The notes below the pieces were generated by a model. The model was not told the DNA's origin. It saw only the letters and a program-made list of their open reading frames with translations, and did no database searches. 45,330 nt of DNA from Oceanospirillaceae bacterium (lineage in GTDB: Bacteria; Pseudomonadota; Gammaproteobacteria; Pseudomonadales; Balneatricaceae): positions 1 to 45,330 of the forward strand of contig JABSRB010000009.1 in the NCBI GenBank assembly GCA_013215375.1, given 5' to 3'. The first letter of the stretch is position 1, and each line of letters begins with the position of its first letter. Position numbers and translations under genes: made by a program. This document shows positions 1-8,452 of the stretch, in pieces.

Positions 1-77
1 TCCTACATGAATAAAATCAAATAAGGTATTTTAAAAAAAATCTTTTTTTTCATACAATGTCGCTTTCGATGCCACAG

Positions 78-490
78 TGTGCCTTTTGAAAAAATATTTT
101 AAAAAATTTCAAATTCGAAGATGGCCTCCATTTTTCTGTTAAAAATGAAGAAAAATATATAACAATACTGAGCGAATTCACGTACAATCATGATTCACGT
201 GGACAGATTTATGTGTCTTTAAGACTTTGTTGTGTCTTTTGAAAAAAAATCTGTAAAACATCCAAGATGTCAGCCATTTTTTCGATAAAATGAAGAAAAA
301 ATGGAAAATACCCTATCATTTGATCAAATTCATGTAAGATCGTGATTTAAGTGGCTAAATGTATGTTTTGAAGGTCGCCAAAGTCAATCATGATAAAGTG
401 GATATGGTACTAGCTGTATTAGCCGTTCCACATCAGGAAATATATGAAAAACACCCTACCATTTGGTCAAATTTTGTACAAAGTGGCGGT
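78..490. repeat. Diverged tandem repeat, about 152-bp unit
   Basis: Two adjacent AT-rich units resemble each other along their length. TGTGCCTTTTGAAAA at 78 recurs as TGTGTCTTTTGAAAA at 231 (period 153). GAATTCACGTACAATCATGA near 174 recurs as AAATTCATGTAAGATCGTGA near 326 (period 152). A third partial copy is visible where CCCTATCATTTGATCAAATT at 311 is matched by CCCTACCATTTGGTCAAATT at 454. Each unit also holds a form of AAGATG-GCC-CCATTTTT. I see no convincing gene in 1-539; the 80-codon frame at 359-601 uses the third repeat copy and overlaps the umuC remnant in another frame. The units are old, with many substitutions. Their origin is unknown. Confidence 0.6.
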
Positions 491-539
491 TTCTTTCGCA
501 GCTCGGCGTTGTGCTTGTTATTATTTTATTTTGTGAAGA

Positions 540-887
540 AATGTTTTTCATCACTTTTCAGTGCCTATAGCGGATACCAGAATAATAACAGCGGCCTGTA
601 GCAGAGCCGTTGATATTATTTTTAAAAAAGATGTGCGTTTTTATCGCTGTGGAGTAGGACTGTTAGATATTAGCGCCGCTAGTAACTATCAGCATGACCT
701 TTTCAATGACTATTCGAATAGCACCGCATTGATGAATGCAATAGACAACGTTAATAATAAATATGGACGAGGGACTGTATATATAGGAGGGCGAGGTACA
801 GATCATAAATTTGCGATGCGCAGGGAATTTCTGTCTCCTCAATACACCACTCGCTGGAGCGATATACCTAAAATTTATTGCATTTAA
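540..887 (+). pseudogene. 3' remnant of umuC (DNA polymerase V, Y-family)
   Basis: The frame reads without a start codon from just after a TGA at 534-536 and ends at TAA 885-887. It encodes only the C-terminal part of an UmuC-like Y-family polymerase: a segment like the little-finger domain (VPIADTRIITAACSRAVDII and following), then the family's C-terminal signature. That signature includes N-x-x-YGRGTVYIGGRG and ends with RREFLSPQYTTRWSDIPKI, the conserved LSPxYTTRWxDIP tail. A complete UmuC is about 420 residues; about 110 remain. The catalytic palm and fingers are absent, and AT-rich repeats lie directly upstream. A GTG at 561 could start a 108-residue peptide but has no clear ribosome site. 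No umuD is present. It is a relic of an SOS mutagenesis operon, probably truncated by recombination at the repeats. Confidence 0.8.
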
Positions 888-1032
888 AAACGTCATTCAA
901 ATAATTAAAGATACATAAACGGCACTCCAACGGCAATACCACATCACTAGCTGCTAGCTATAGACTCAGCATTAACCCACCCAGAAATAGCTAAAAACTC
1001 ATTCCAATGTCGTTATCTCCACTCAACTAAAA

Positions 1033-1071
1033 ATGTAGTGAATATTCATAAATGAAAATTATTCACTACAT
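1033..1071. promoter_or_regulatory. Perfect 12-bp inverted repeat with a nested palindrome
   Basis: ATGTAGTGAATA at 1033-1044 is exactly complementary to TATTCACTACAT at 1060-1071. The 15-base spacer contains a second dyad, TTCAT-AA-ATGAA, at 1045-1056. It lies between the umuC remnant and aceA, in a 500-base stretch (888-1395) where I see no gene. It could be a two-layer operator or a stem-loop ending transcription from the remnant side. No T-run follows it, so a classical terminator is less likely. Confidence 0.5.
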
Positions 1072-1268
1072 AAAAATTATGAATTAGTCTGATTCATGTA
1101 ATTAACAGCTTTTAGTCCCCTTATTCCCCTGTACTTCCAGCCATTTTCACAGACGACCTTTAAAACACTACGTATTGGCCGGATATTTTCTTGTAGTTTA
1201 TTTACAACAGACTCGTCCTTTATTTTTGTAGTCAAACTACACAAACCCATACAGCACGGGCGCTGCCA

Positions 1269-1297
1269 TTGACCAAGGTATTGTTAAGCTGCATTAT
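1269..1297 (+). promoter_or_regulatory. Candidate sigma-70 promoter of aceA
   Basis: TTGACC at 1269-1274 (5 of 6 matches to the -35 consensus) is separated by exactly 17 bases from CATTAT at 1292-1297 (4 of 6 matches to the -10). The predicted start near 1304 would give a leader of about 90 bases before the aceA ATG. Inferred from consensus only. Confidence 0.45.
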
Positions 1298-1395
1298 CTG
1301 TTCACCCGCAAGGGCTGAAGTCGATCACTACTCACAAATGTGAATCTAGTTAGGCACACAGCACTCATAAGAATTACCACCAAAAGGATATAAAC

Positions 1396-3003
1396 ATGTC
1401 TACTTACATGCAGAACATCGATGCTGTTACCAGCCTTAAAGCTAGCAACGGAACTAAATGGCAGGCTATTAACCCTGAATCAGCAGCGCGTATGCGTAGC
1501 CAGAACCGTTTCAAAACAGGCTTGGACATCGCTAACTACACCGCTAAAATCATGCGCGACGACATGCAGAACTACGATGCTAATCCAGAGCTATACACTC
1601 AATCCCTAGGTTGCTGGCACGGTTTTATCGGCCAACAAAAAATGATCTCTATCAAGAAGCACTTTACCAATACTGATCGTAAATACCTTTACCTATCAGG
1701 CTGGATGATTGCAGCACTGCGCTCAGACTTCGGCCCATTACCCGATCAATCAATGCATGAAAAGACCTCTGTAGCTAACCTTATCAAGGAGCTCTACACC
1801 TTTTTAAGACAAGCTGATGCCCGTGAATTAGGTGGTTTATTCCGCGACTTAGACGCAGCGCGTGCAGCTAACAATGGCGACAAAGTAAAAGCGATCCAAA
1901 GCAGTATCGATAATTACGTGACCCATGTTGTACCTATTATTGCCGACATCGACGCTGGATTTGGTAATGCTGAAGCCACTTACTTAATGGCCAAGCAAAT
2001 GATTGAAGCAGGCGCTTGCTGTATTCAACTTGAGAACCAAGTGTCCGATGAAAAGCAGTGTGGCCACCAAGACGGTAAAGTAACCGTACCTCACGCGGAC
2101 TTCCTGGCTAAAATCAATGCCGTTCGCTATGCCTTTTTAGAGCTTGGCATCGATGATGGCGTTATCGTAGCGCGTACCGATTCATTGGGCGCTGGTTTAA
2201 CTAAACAGATAGCTGTGACTAATGAGCCTGGCGATCTCGGTGATCAATACAATTCTTTCTTAGATTGCGAAGAAGTTAGCGAAGCGGATATCGAGCCTGG
2301 CGATGTATTGCTTAGACAAAACGGCAAGCTAGTTCGCCCTAAGCGTTTACCAAGTAACTTGTTTCAATTCCGCAAGGGCACAGGCGAGGCGCGTTGCATC
2401 TTAGACAGCATCACTTCATTGCAAAATGGTGCGGATCTATTATGGATCGAGACTGAAAAGCCGCACATTGGTCAAATCGGCGCGATGATCGACGAAATAC
2501 GCAAAGTAGTCCCTAATGCTAAATTGGTCTACAACAACTCTCCATCTTTCAACTGGACACTTAACTTCCGCCAGCAAGTGTTTGATCTAATGCTGGAAGA
2601 TGGACAAGACGTTACTAGCTACGTAAGAGAAGAGCTAATGAGCGCCAAGTACGATACCACTGAACTAGGTATTATGGCCGATGAAAAAATACGCACCTTT
2701 CAGGCAGACTCTGCTAAGCAAGCGGGTATTTTCCATCACCTTATTACTTTGCCAACCTACCATACTGCAGCGCTATCAACAGATAACCTAGCCAAAGAAT
2801 ACTTCGGTGATCAAGGCATGTTAGGTTACGTAGAAGGCGTTCAACGTAAAGAAATTCGCCAGGGTATCGCCTGTGTTAAACACCAAAACATGGCAGGATC
2901 TGACATGGGTGACGACCACAAAGAATACTTTGCTGGCGATGCTGCACTTAAAGCATCAGGTGCTGACAATACGATGAATCAGTTCGAGCAAGTAGACGCT
3001 TAA
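1396..3003 (+). CDS. aceA: Isocitrate lyase, long Pseudomonas-type form
   Basis: Cleaves isocitrate to glyoxylate and succinate, the first step of the glyoxylate shunt, letting the cell grow on acetate and fatty acids; cytoplasmic. The 535-residue protein belongs to the long AceA subclass (about 530 residues in Pseudomonas; E. coli AceA is about 434). Visible motifs are SLGCWHGFIGQQK (residues 70-82), the metal-binding stretch IADIDAGFGN (182-191), and the catalytic loop KQCGH (220-224) with nucleophile Cys222. The start ATG is preceded by AAAAGGA at a suitable distance, with a candidate promoter further upstream. A strong terminator follows at 3083, so the gene is probably monocistronic. No malate synthase gene is in the window. 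Nothing suggests damage. Confidence 0.97.
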   Translation: MSTYMQNIDAVTSLKASNGTKWQAINPESAARMRSQNRFKTGLDIANYTAKIMRDDMQNYDANPELYTQSLGCWHGFIGQQKMISIKKHFTNTDRKYLYLSGWMIAALRSDFGPLPDQSMHEKTSVANLIKELYTFLRQADARELGGLFRDLDAARAANNGDKVKAIQSSIDNYVTHVVPIIADIDAGFGNAEATYLMAKQMIEAGACCIQLENQVSDEKQCGHQDGKVTVPHADFLAKINAVRYAFLELGIDDGVIVARTDSLGAGLTKQIAVTNEPGDLGDQYNSFLDCEEVSEADIEPGDVLLRQNGKLVRPKRLPSNLFQFRKGTGEARCILDSITSLQNGADLLWIETEKPHIGQIGAMIDEIRKVVPNAKLVYNNSPSFNWTLNFRQQVFDLMLEDGQDVTSYVREELMSAKYDTTELGIMADEKIRTFQADSAKQAGIFHHLITLPTYHTAALSTDNLAKEYFGDQGMLGYVEGVQRKEIRQGIACVKHQNMAGSDMGDDHKEYFAGDAALKASGADNTMNQFEQVDA

Positions 3004-3082
3004 GCGGATAATTAATCCCCTTTTATCGCTATAGCAAACCTTAGCCCTACTGACGATATTAAGAAGTAAGTGCAGGAACAAC

Positions 3083-3117
3083 AAAGCCGAATACATTGCT
3101 GTATTCGGCTTTTTTTT
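3083..3117 (+). terminator. Rho-independent terminator of aceA
   Basis: A perfect 13-bp stem (arms 3083-3095 and 3100-3112, loop TTGC) is followed by a run of T residues to 3117. It lies 80 bases after the aceA stop codon. Confidence 0.9.
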
Positions 3118-3177
3118 GCCTAAATATTGGAAACAATATTCAGGGGCAGAACGCTTAAAAAGAACAACGCTAATTTA

Positions 3178-3321
3178 TTACTTAGCTTGCGCTTTTATGC
3201 CATCTTTAATTATTTGCGCACGGATAAAATGTATTCCGTATGCAGACATGCCAATCATCGCTGCAACGATGATAAGAGAAGGAGCTATCGAGTAAAAGTT
3301 ATATATATCAAATCCGAACAT
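3178..3321 (-). CDS. Small single-span membrane protein, 47 residues
   Basis: On the minus strand an ATG at 3319-3321, preceded by GGAAAAACA, opens a 47-codon frame ending with TAA at 3178-3180. The protein begins MFGFDIYNFYS, continues with a hydrophobic stretch of about 18 residues (residues 12-30, SLIIVAAMIGMSAYG), and ends with a basic amphipathic tail rich in Lys, Gln and Ala. That is the usual layout of a small inner-membrane protein with its C-terminus in the cytoplasm. It occupies the gap between the aceA terminator and the FAH-family gene and diverges from the latter. The opposite-strand frame at 3127-3348 looks random. I do not recognise a family. Confidence 0.5.
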   Translation of the reverse strand: MFGFDIYNFYSIAPSLIIVAAMIGMSAYGIHFIRAQIIKDGIKAQAK

Positions 3322-3429
3322 TGTTTTTCCATACTATTGATAAGTTAATATTGGATAGAAATGTAATTCCTAAATGCGTATTTCACGCTTCACTTTCTAT
3401 CCCCTTAAAATTTGACGGCAAGATAACAC

Positions 3430-3473
3430 AAATTGATCAATTTGACTGTGTTAATGTTAAAAATTGATCGATT
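3430..3473. promoter_or_regulatory. Paired ATTGATC palindromes upstream of the FAH-family gene
   Basis: AAATTGATCAATTT at 3430-3443 is a perfect 14-bp palindrome. A near copy, AAATTGATCGATT, lies at 3461-3473, so the two centres are about 31 bases apart (roughly three helical turns). They sit between divergent genes (minus-strand small ORF and plus-strand FAH gene). Spacing and position fit a cooperatively bound operator; the regulator is unknown and no regulator gene is adjacent. Confidence 0.45.
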
Positions 3474-3538
3474 ACAAAGCTAGTCAGCATTTAAATAAAT
3501 GCGTATAGTTTGTTTTTTAAAGTGATGGCAGGACCACA

Positions 3539-4165
3539 ATGAAAGAAATAATCTTTAATAATCAATCTATAACGCCCAGCAAAATTGTCTGCATAGGCCG
3601 TAATTATCTAGAGCATATCAATGAGCTAAATAATGAAATACCCGATGATATGGTGATTTTTTTAAAGCCGAATAGTGCCATTGGCGAACAGTTGCTCGCT
3701 GTTCAAGGAGAAAAAGAACAGGCAGAGGAAGTACATTTTGAAACTGAAATTTGCTTCTTATATGCCAAGCAACGCTTTAGTGCGGTAGCAGTGGGCTTAG
3801 ATCTCACAAAACGTGCGCTACAATCACGTTTAAAAAACCAAGGACTCCCCTGGGAGCGCGCTAAAGCCTTTAATGGCGCCGCCCTTTTCAGCGAGTTTGT
3901 GGCTATTGATCAAGTGAGCGATCAGCTTAAGGTACGACTCAGTGTTGATGGTACGCTCACCCAAGCAGGTGAAATACAGCAAATGATCTACTCCCCCGCT
4001 GCTATTTTACAAGAGCTAGCCACCTTTATTGATTTAGAAGATGGCGATATAGTCATGACCGGAACTCCAGCTGGCGTTGGCCCTGTACAAGCGGGCAGCG
4101 ACTATGTTTGTGAAGTCTATCAGGGAGATAAATTACTGGTTAACAAAACATGGCACGCACAATAG
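3539..4165 (+). CDS. Fumarylacetoacetate hydrolase-family protein (FAHD1/YcgM-like)
   Basis: A 208-residue protein of the FAH superfamily, whose small members act on acylpyruvates or oxaloacetate using a bound divalent metal. Visible family features are CIGRNYLEH near residues 18-26, the metal ligands in HFETE (Glu68 and Glu70), an Asp in GLDLT (Asp88), the WERAKAFNGAA segment, and the C-terminal MTGTPAGVGP signature. The segment between the Glu pair and the Asp is about ten residues shorter than in E. coli YcgM, which could alter the lid region. AGGA precedes the ATG at a suitable distance. The gene stands alone, convergent with cinA. The exact substrate cannot be read from the sequence. Confidence 0.85.
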   Translation: MKEIIFNNQSITPSKIVCIGRNYLEHINELNNEIPDDMVIFLKPNSAIGEQLLAVQGEKEQAEEVHFETEICFLYAKQRFSAVAVGLDLTKRALQSRLKNQGLPWERAKAFNGAALFSEFVAIDQVSDQLKVRLSVDGTLTQAGEIQQMIYSPAAILQELATFIDLEDGDIVMTGTPAGVGPVQAGSDYVCEVYQGDKLLVNKTWHAQ

Positions 4166-4179
4166 CCAGCAGTGCTTAT

Positions 4180-4210
4180 AAACCTAAATTCGGCTATCGA
4201 GTTTAGGTTT
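4180..4210. terminator. Stem-loop between the converging FAH gene and cinA
   Basis: Arms 4180-4192 and 4198-4210 pair at 12 of 13 positions around the loop GCTAT. The right arm overlaps the cinA stop codon. There is no long T-run on either strand, so it is a probable weak bidirectional terminator. Its AAACCTA/TAGGTTT core resembles the stronger terminator at 11600. Confidence 0.5.
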
Positions 4211-5522
4211 AAGTGAAATCCGCTAAAGCGTAAACAGCCGTGTCTACTCGTTTAATATAACCGTAATCAGCAATAGGGTGTAAACCCAAAATAGCCCGGC
4301 GCAGCATGTCAAAAGCCACCGCTACGGTTAGCTCTCTGATATAACTTCTACTGCGCCTGCTTGAGAGTGCAATATGTTGAGCATACACACGTTGATTGGC
4401 TTTAACGGCAATCATCACACTGCCCACAGGGATGGTATCGCTACCGCCACTTGGGCCTGCTACACCACTGGTGGCTATAGCATAGTCGGTTTCCTGGATG
4501 AGTTCATTACAGCGGGTAGCTCCTATGGCCATTTGCGCCACACAAGCTAATGACACTTCACTGTCTGCTTTAATCGTTTCGCTACTCACCTTCAACAGCG
4601 ATATTTTAGCTTCATTGCAGTAACTGACCACCCCTTGCTTGAGATAGTTAGAACTGCCGGCAAAAGCCACTAACTGACTGCAAATTTCACCCCCGGTTAA
4701 AGACTCAGCAACCGCCAAGCTAGCACTGCCATTAACTAACAAACGATGCACTTCTGCTGCTAATGTGTTCTTATCTTGAGCGACAAAGCCATCCCCTAAC
4801 AAGGCCTTTGCCTGGGCGATGGCAACATTACACTGTTGCGCATCAACATCACGGGCGATTAATTTGAGCTCTAAATAAGGGGTGTAAGATCGATAGCCAA
4901 GGGTTAAGCCACTAGGCCAATCACAGTGCTCTAATCGCTCAGCCATATCCGACTCGCCAATGCCTATAGTTAATAGCTTAGTCACTTTTACCGCTTGTTG
5001 AGTTTTTACTTGCGAGCGAACAAAGGGAATAAATTGCTCACTCACCATTTGTTTAAATTCGTGCGGTACTCCCGGGGTAAAAAACAGCCAGGCCCGGTTG
5101 TATTTAACCCGAAAACCACAGGCAGTGCCCACCGGATTATCAACCATCACAGCGCCTGCCGGTAACCTAGTTTGTTTTAAGTTGCTTTGTGTGAGCTTTA
5201 TATTGCGCTCACCAAACCAGCTCTCTAAGGTAGTGAGCCAAAGCGCATTTTCAACTAACTCCACATCCATCGCCGCTGCCATTGCCTGGGCAGAGAGATC
5301 ATCGGCTGTAGGCCCTAACCCACCGTTCACCAAAATAATATCAGCTTGTTGACTACGCTCAGTAAAAACCTCGACCAGATCTGTCAGTCGATCACCCACA
5401 GTGGTGCGCCTTTGCATTTCAAAACCCGCATCCATCAGTTGATTACCCAGCCATGCAGCATTGGTATCAACAATTTGCCCCGCCAGCACTTCTTCACCGG
5501 TGCATATCATTTCTAGTTTCAT
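4209..5522 (-). CDS. cinA: CinA-family protein (ADP-ribose pyrophosphatase-like/NMN deamidase)
   Basis: A full-length two-domain CinA of 437 residues. Residues 1-170 form the molybdopterin-binding-like COG1058 domain (GEEVLAGQIVDTNAAWLG, then VNGGLGPTADD). Residues 275-420 form the PncC-like NMN amidohydrolase domain (AVAESLTGGEICSQL, GVVSYCNEAK, ATSGVAGPSGGSDTIPVG). In bacteria that carry both, the protein is linked to pyridine-nucleotide recycling, deamidating NMN to NaMN; the name comes from competence induction in Gram-positives. The start follows an AAGGGG ribosome site. No recA or recX lies nearby, so no competence or SOS role is implied. It is divergent from the efflux operon. Confidence 0.93.
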   Translation of the reverse strand: MKLEMICTGEEVLAGQIVDTNAAWLGNQLMDAGFEMQRRTTVGDRLTDLVEVFTERSQQADIILVNGGLGPTADDLSAQAMAAAMDVELVENALWLTTLESWFGERNIKLTQSNLKQTRLPAGAVMVDNPVGTACGFRVKYNRAWLFFTPGVPHEFKQMVSEQFIPFVRSQVKTQQAVKVTKLLTIGIGESDMAERLEHCDWPSGLTLGYRSYTPYLELKLIARDVDAQQCNVAIAQAKALLGDGFVAQDKNTLAAEVHRLLVNGSASLAVAESLTGGEICSQLVAFAGSSNYLKQGVVSYCNEAKISLLKVSSETIKADSEVSLACVAQMAIGATRCNELIQETDYAIATSGVAGPSGGSDTIPVGSVMIAVKANQRVYAQHIALSSRRSRSYIRELTVAVAFDMLRRAILGLHPIADYGYIKRVDTAVYALADFT

Positions 5523-5592
5523 TAGGGCCCCTTAGGTTGTTATTTTGTGCTAAGTTTAATAGATAACACGATGATCTTATAGCGTTAATAAA

Positions 5593-5608
5593 TTACATTT
5601 AACTGTAA
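5593..5608. promoter_or_regulatory. TTACA-N6-TGTAA dyad between cinA and the efflux operon
   Basis: A perfect 5-bp dyad with a 6-base spacer, followed by a further TTATGTAA half at 5611. It lies about 100 bases before the efflux operon's first gene, where a repressor site would be expected. The operon has no adjacent regulator gene. The motif is short, so chance is possible. Confidence 0.3.
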
Positions 5609-5709
5609 AGTTATGTAAATCAGATAGACAAGCTGTGCAGTTATCTTAAAATTGCTCAAATGTCAGTAACATCAACCTCATAGTTTATGGCCTTATATTG
5701 AAAACCCAT

Positions 5710-7134
5710 ATGATTACTAAGCAAAAACCTTTTTATCTGAGCCTTTTAAGTGCGGTGTTACTTACAGGTTGCGCAAGTGGGCCCTCAAGTCATTCTTACA
5801 TTGGGGAAAATACCAAGGCACCACTCATCGCCGAACAGTACCAAGCTGATACAGCCAAAGAGACAACAGCGCTCACCAATAATACTGTCAGCCTAGATGG
5901 GTTGCACAAAAATACTAATGCTGAGCTGTTAACAGCGATTAATCAGGCACTGTCCAACAACCACAGTATTATTGAACAGCGCGCCATACAGACACAAGCA
6001 CTGCAGCGCAGCATCATCACCGCTGCAGATCAGGGACTAAACCTTAATTTAAATTCAAATAACTCGCTGAAAACAACAGGCGCTAGTAGCGCCTCTAGTT
6101 CCAGCTTTGACTTAGCGCTCAATGGTAGTTGGCAATTCGATATTTGGGGTGAGCTAAATGCACAATCTAAAGCCTCTCAATACGCACTTGCTCAAGCGAA
6201 TGCTAATTTAAAGCAGGCGCAGCAACAACTCATTGGGGATATTACCAATGCTTGGTATCAGCTTATTTATGAGCAAAACAGAACAAACCTTATTCTAGAG
6301 CAACAGCAAAACAGTGGCCATCAGTTGCAGGCCATTGAGTCTTCTTATCGTCAGGGGCTGAGTGACATTGGCGATGTGTACCTAGCGCGGGCTAATTTAG
6401 ACAGTGCCAAATCACGTAGCTCAATTGGCGCACAAACACTCTCAACAGCTGCTCGTAAGCTTCAGTTATTACTTGGGAAATACCCAAATGGAAGTTTGCG
6501 AATTAATGGTCAATTACCCTCATTAGATAACAACTTCAGCTTAGGTGTTCCGGCCAATTTATTAAAAAACCGCGCTGATATTAACAGTAGCTGGTTAGCC
6601 GTACTCGCCCAAGATGCCAGCGTTGCCAGTCATTATGCCAAGCAATTTCCCAGTTTTACCTTAAGCGGGGCACTGTCCCTTAGCACGGCAAAACTATCTG
6701 ATTTATTCGCGCAAAACCTCGCTTGGAGCTTGCTCGCTAATATCAGTCAAAGCGTCTTTGATAATGGGGCCAAAAAAGCCAATTACCAACTTTCTAAAGC
6801 GCTGTTAATCGAGCGTGAACAAGAGTATTTACAGGTTTTACAGCACGCCTTTAGTGAAATAGAAACCTTGATAGAAGCCCAGAGCGCCATTCAAGAGCAG
6901 TGGCATTTAAATGCTCAAGTACTTAAAAATTCAAAATTATCGCTGGATCAAATTAGCGCACAGTATCAAAACGGTATCGCCAATTACCAACAGGTATTAA
7001 ATTTACAACAGCAACTGTTTGACGATCAAAAAAATCAGCTTTCATTAACTTGGCAAAAAATACAAAACCGAATCGAGCTTTTACACGCTTTAGGTAACCC
7101 CACTGCCACTAACCAATCGACTGAGTCTAAATAA
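5710..7134 (+). CDS. Outer-membrane efflux lipoprotein (TolC/OprM/NodT family)
   Basis: The outer-membrane channel of a tripartite efflux pump. The N-terminus has a lipoprotein signal with lipobox LLTGC and acylated Cys21 when counted from ATG 5710. Two outer-membrane-efflux repeats follow, with the typical linker PANLLKNRADI and FPSFTLSGALSL and long helical stretches rich in Gln, Ala and Ser. The 474-residue length is normal. A TTG at 5698 would add four residues, but ATG 5710 puts the signal peptide at its usual length. No strong ribosome site is visible for either start. It is the first gene of an operon with the adaptor (5-base gap) and pump genes. In most such operons the channel gene comes last or is absent, so this order is less common. 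Confidence 0.92.
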   Translation: MITKQKPFYLSLLSAVLLTGCASGPSSHSYIGENTKAPLIAEQYQADTAKETTALTNNTVSLDGLHKNTNAELLTAINQALSNNHSIIEQRAIQTQALQRSIITAADQGLNLNLNSNNSLKTTGASSASSSSFDLALNGSWQFDIWGELNAQSKASQYALAQANANLKQAQQQLIGDITNAWYQLIYEQNRTNLILEQQQNSGHQLQAIESSYRQGLSDIGDVYLARANLDSAKSRSSIGAQTLSTAARKLQLLLGKYPNGSLRINGQLPSLDNNFSLGVPANLLKNRADINSSWLAVLAQDASVASHYAKQFPSFTLSGALSLSTAKLSDLFAQNLAWSLLANISQSVFDNGAKKANYQLSKALLIEREQEYLQVLQHAFSEIETLIEAQSAIQEQWHLNAQVLKNSKLSLDQISAQYQNGIANYQQVLNLQQQLFDDQKNQLSLTWQKIQNRIELLHALGNPTATNQSTESK

Positions 7135-7139
7135 CTATT

Positions 7140-8402
7140 ATGCGACGTTTCCTGCTACCCATTATCATCATCATTATTAGCGCGATTGGCTACTGGTACA
7201 TCAGCTCAAATGCTCCACTGTCGCGTAAGCGCCCAGCGCAGCCCCCAAGCAATTTAACCGTCAGTGTAACTAACATTGCGACTAAACCACTACAGATAAC
7301 ACTGCAGAGCATGGGGCAAATTAGCGCCAAAAACAACAGTGTGATTAGCTCGCAGGTCAGCGGTCGTGTGCTGCAAATAAGTGCTAATTTAGAATCGGGG
7401 GCTTTCTTTAAAAAAGGCGATTTACTGGTGGAGTTAGACGCCCGTGAATACCAAAACAAAATTAACACGGCAAAGGCTAGTCTTACCCAAACTCAGCAGG
7501 ATTTAAAGCTAGAGCAGGCGCAAGTGACACAAGCAAAAGCTGACTGGCAACGCTTAAACAAAAATACTAAGGTACCTGCCCTGGTCTCACGCACTCCACA
7601 AGTGATCAGCGCTAAAGCAAAAGTATCGGCGGCGCATGCTAACTTTAACCAGGCGGTATTAGATTTTGAGCGCACTAAAATTGTCGCCCCTTTCGATGGT
7701 CGAGTATTAAGCAAAAACGTCAATATAGGCGAATTTATCAATGCCAATACCGCACTCGCTGACATTTTTTCTACACAGGCCTTACAGGTAAGATTGAGTC
7801 TAAAAAATACTGACCTGGCCTTTATCGACCTGCCTGAAAAAAACACAGCAAACCAATCGATCAATGTCGCGACTAAAGTAATCTTTGAAGCTGACTTAAT
7901 AGAGCCGCAACTGTGGATGGGTGAGCTGGTACGCACTGAGGCAAGCATTGACCAGCAGAGCCAACAACTCTTTGTTATCGCGCAAATAAATAGCCCATAT
8001 AGCGCCGCTAATAGCGATAAACATCCGCTGAAAATTGGCCAGTATCTCAACGCAAAAATCAAAGCCAAGCTAATCCCGAATGCGATCAGCATTGACATAA
8101 CCTCTATTTATCAAGGCCAATATGTGTACTTGCTTAAAGGGGGAGTCATTCATCGACAAAGCATTAAAATTCTCTGGCAGGATGACACTACCGCTTTAAT
8201 TGGCGAGGGATTAACAGCGGGAGATCGCTTAATCACTAGCATCTTGAGCCAAGACGATGAAGGCAGTCAAGCGCAGTTAGTAGGCGACAAAAACAATGCC
8301 CCCGACCGCGCTAAACGCTCGGTCAAAAAGCCCAATAGAGACAGAGCAAACAAAGCGAGCGATGGCCAGCAGGCTGCCAGAAAAGCCGCTAATGCACAAT
8401 AA
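7140..8402 (+). CDS. RND efflux periplasmic adaptor (membrane fusion protein)
   Basis: A 420-residue adaptor linking the inner-membrane RND pump to the outer-membrane channel. The N-terminal hydrophobic segment (residues 4-22, isoleucine-rich) is an uncleaved anchor or signal. A lipoyl half-motif (VSGRVLQISANLESGAFFKKGDLL), a coiled-coil hairpin rich in Gln and Ala, the second lipoyl half (VAPFDGRVLSKNVNIGEFI) and beta-barrel domains follow in the usual order. The last 40 residues are unusual: a hydrophilic, strongly basic tail of Lys, Arg, Asn and Ala with no family counterpart that I recognise. It starts 5 bases after the channel gene stops, and the pump gene follows after 50 bases, so co-transcription is expected. 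Confidence 0.93.
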   Translation: MRRFLLPIIIIIISAIGYWYISSNAPLSRKRPAQPPSNLTVSVTNIATKPLQITLQSMGQISAKNNSVISSQVSGRVLQISANLESGAFFKKGDLLVELDAREYQNKINTAKASLTQTQQDLKLEQAQVTQAKADWQRLNKNTKVPALVSRTPQVISAKAKVSAAHANFNQAVLDFERTKIVAPFDGRVLSKNVNIGEFINANTALADIFSTQALQVRLSLKNTDLAFIDLPEKNTANQSINVATKVIFEADLIEPQLWMGELVRTEASIDQQSQQLFVIAQINSPYSAANSDKHPLKIGQYLNAKIKAKLIPNAISIDITSIYQGQYVYLLKGGVIHRQSIKILWQDDTTALIGEGLTAGDRLITSILSQDDEGSQAQLVGDKNNAPDRAKRSVKKPNRDRANKASDGQQAARKAANAQ

Positions 8403-8452
8403 AATACATATTATGTACCTTTATTTTCACACCTTAATATTCTGGATTTACA

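Noticed and set aside
359-601. 80-codon frame in the AT-rich left end
   Set aside because: It spans the diverged repeat units, has no clear ribosome site, and its end overlaps the umuC remnant in a different frame; its composition looks random.
3127-3348. 73-codon plus-strand frame after the aceA terminator
   Set aside because: TTG start without a ribosome site and random-looking composition; the opposite strand carries a better small ORF.
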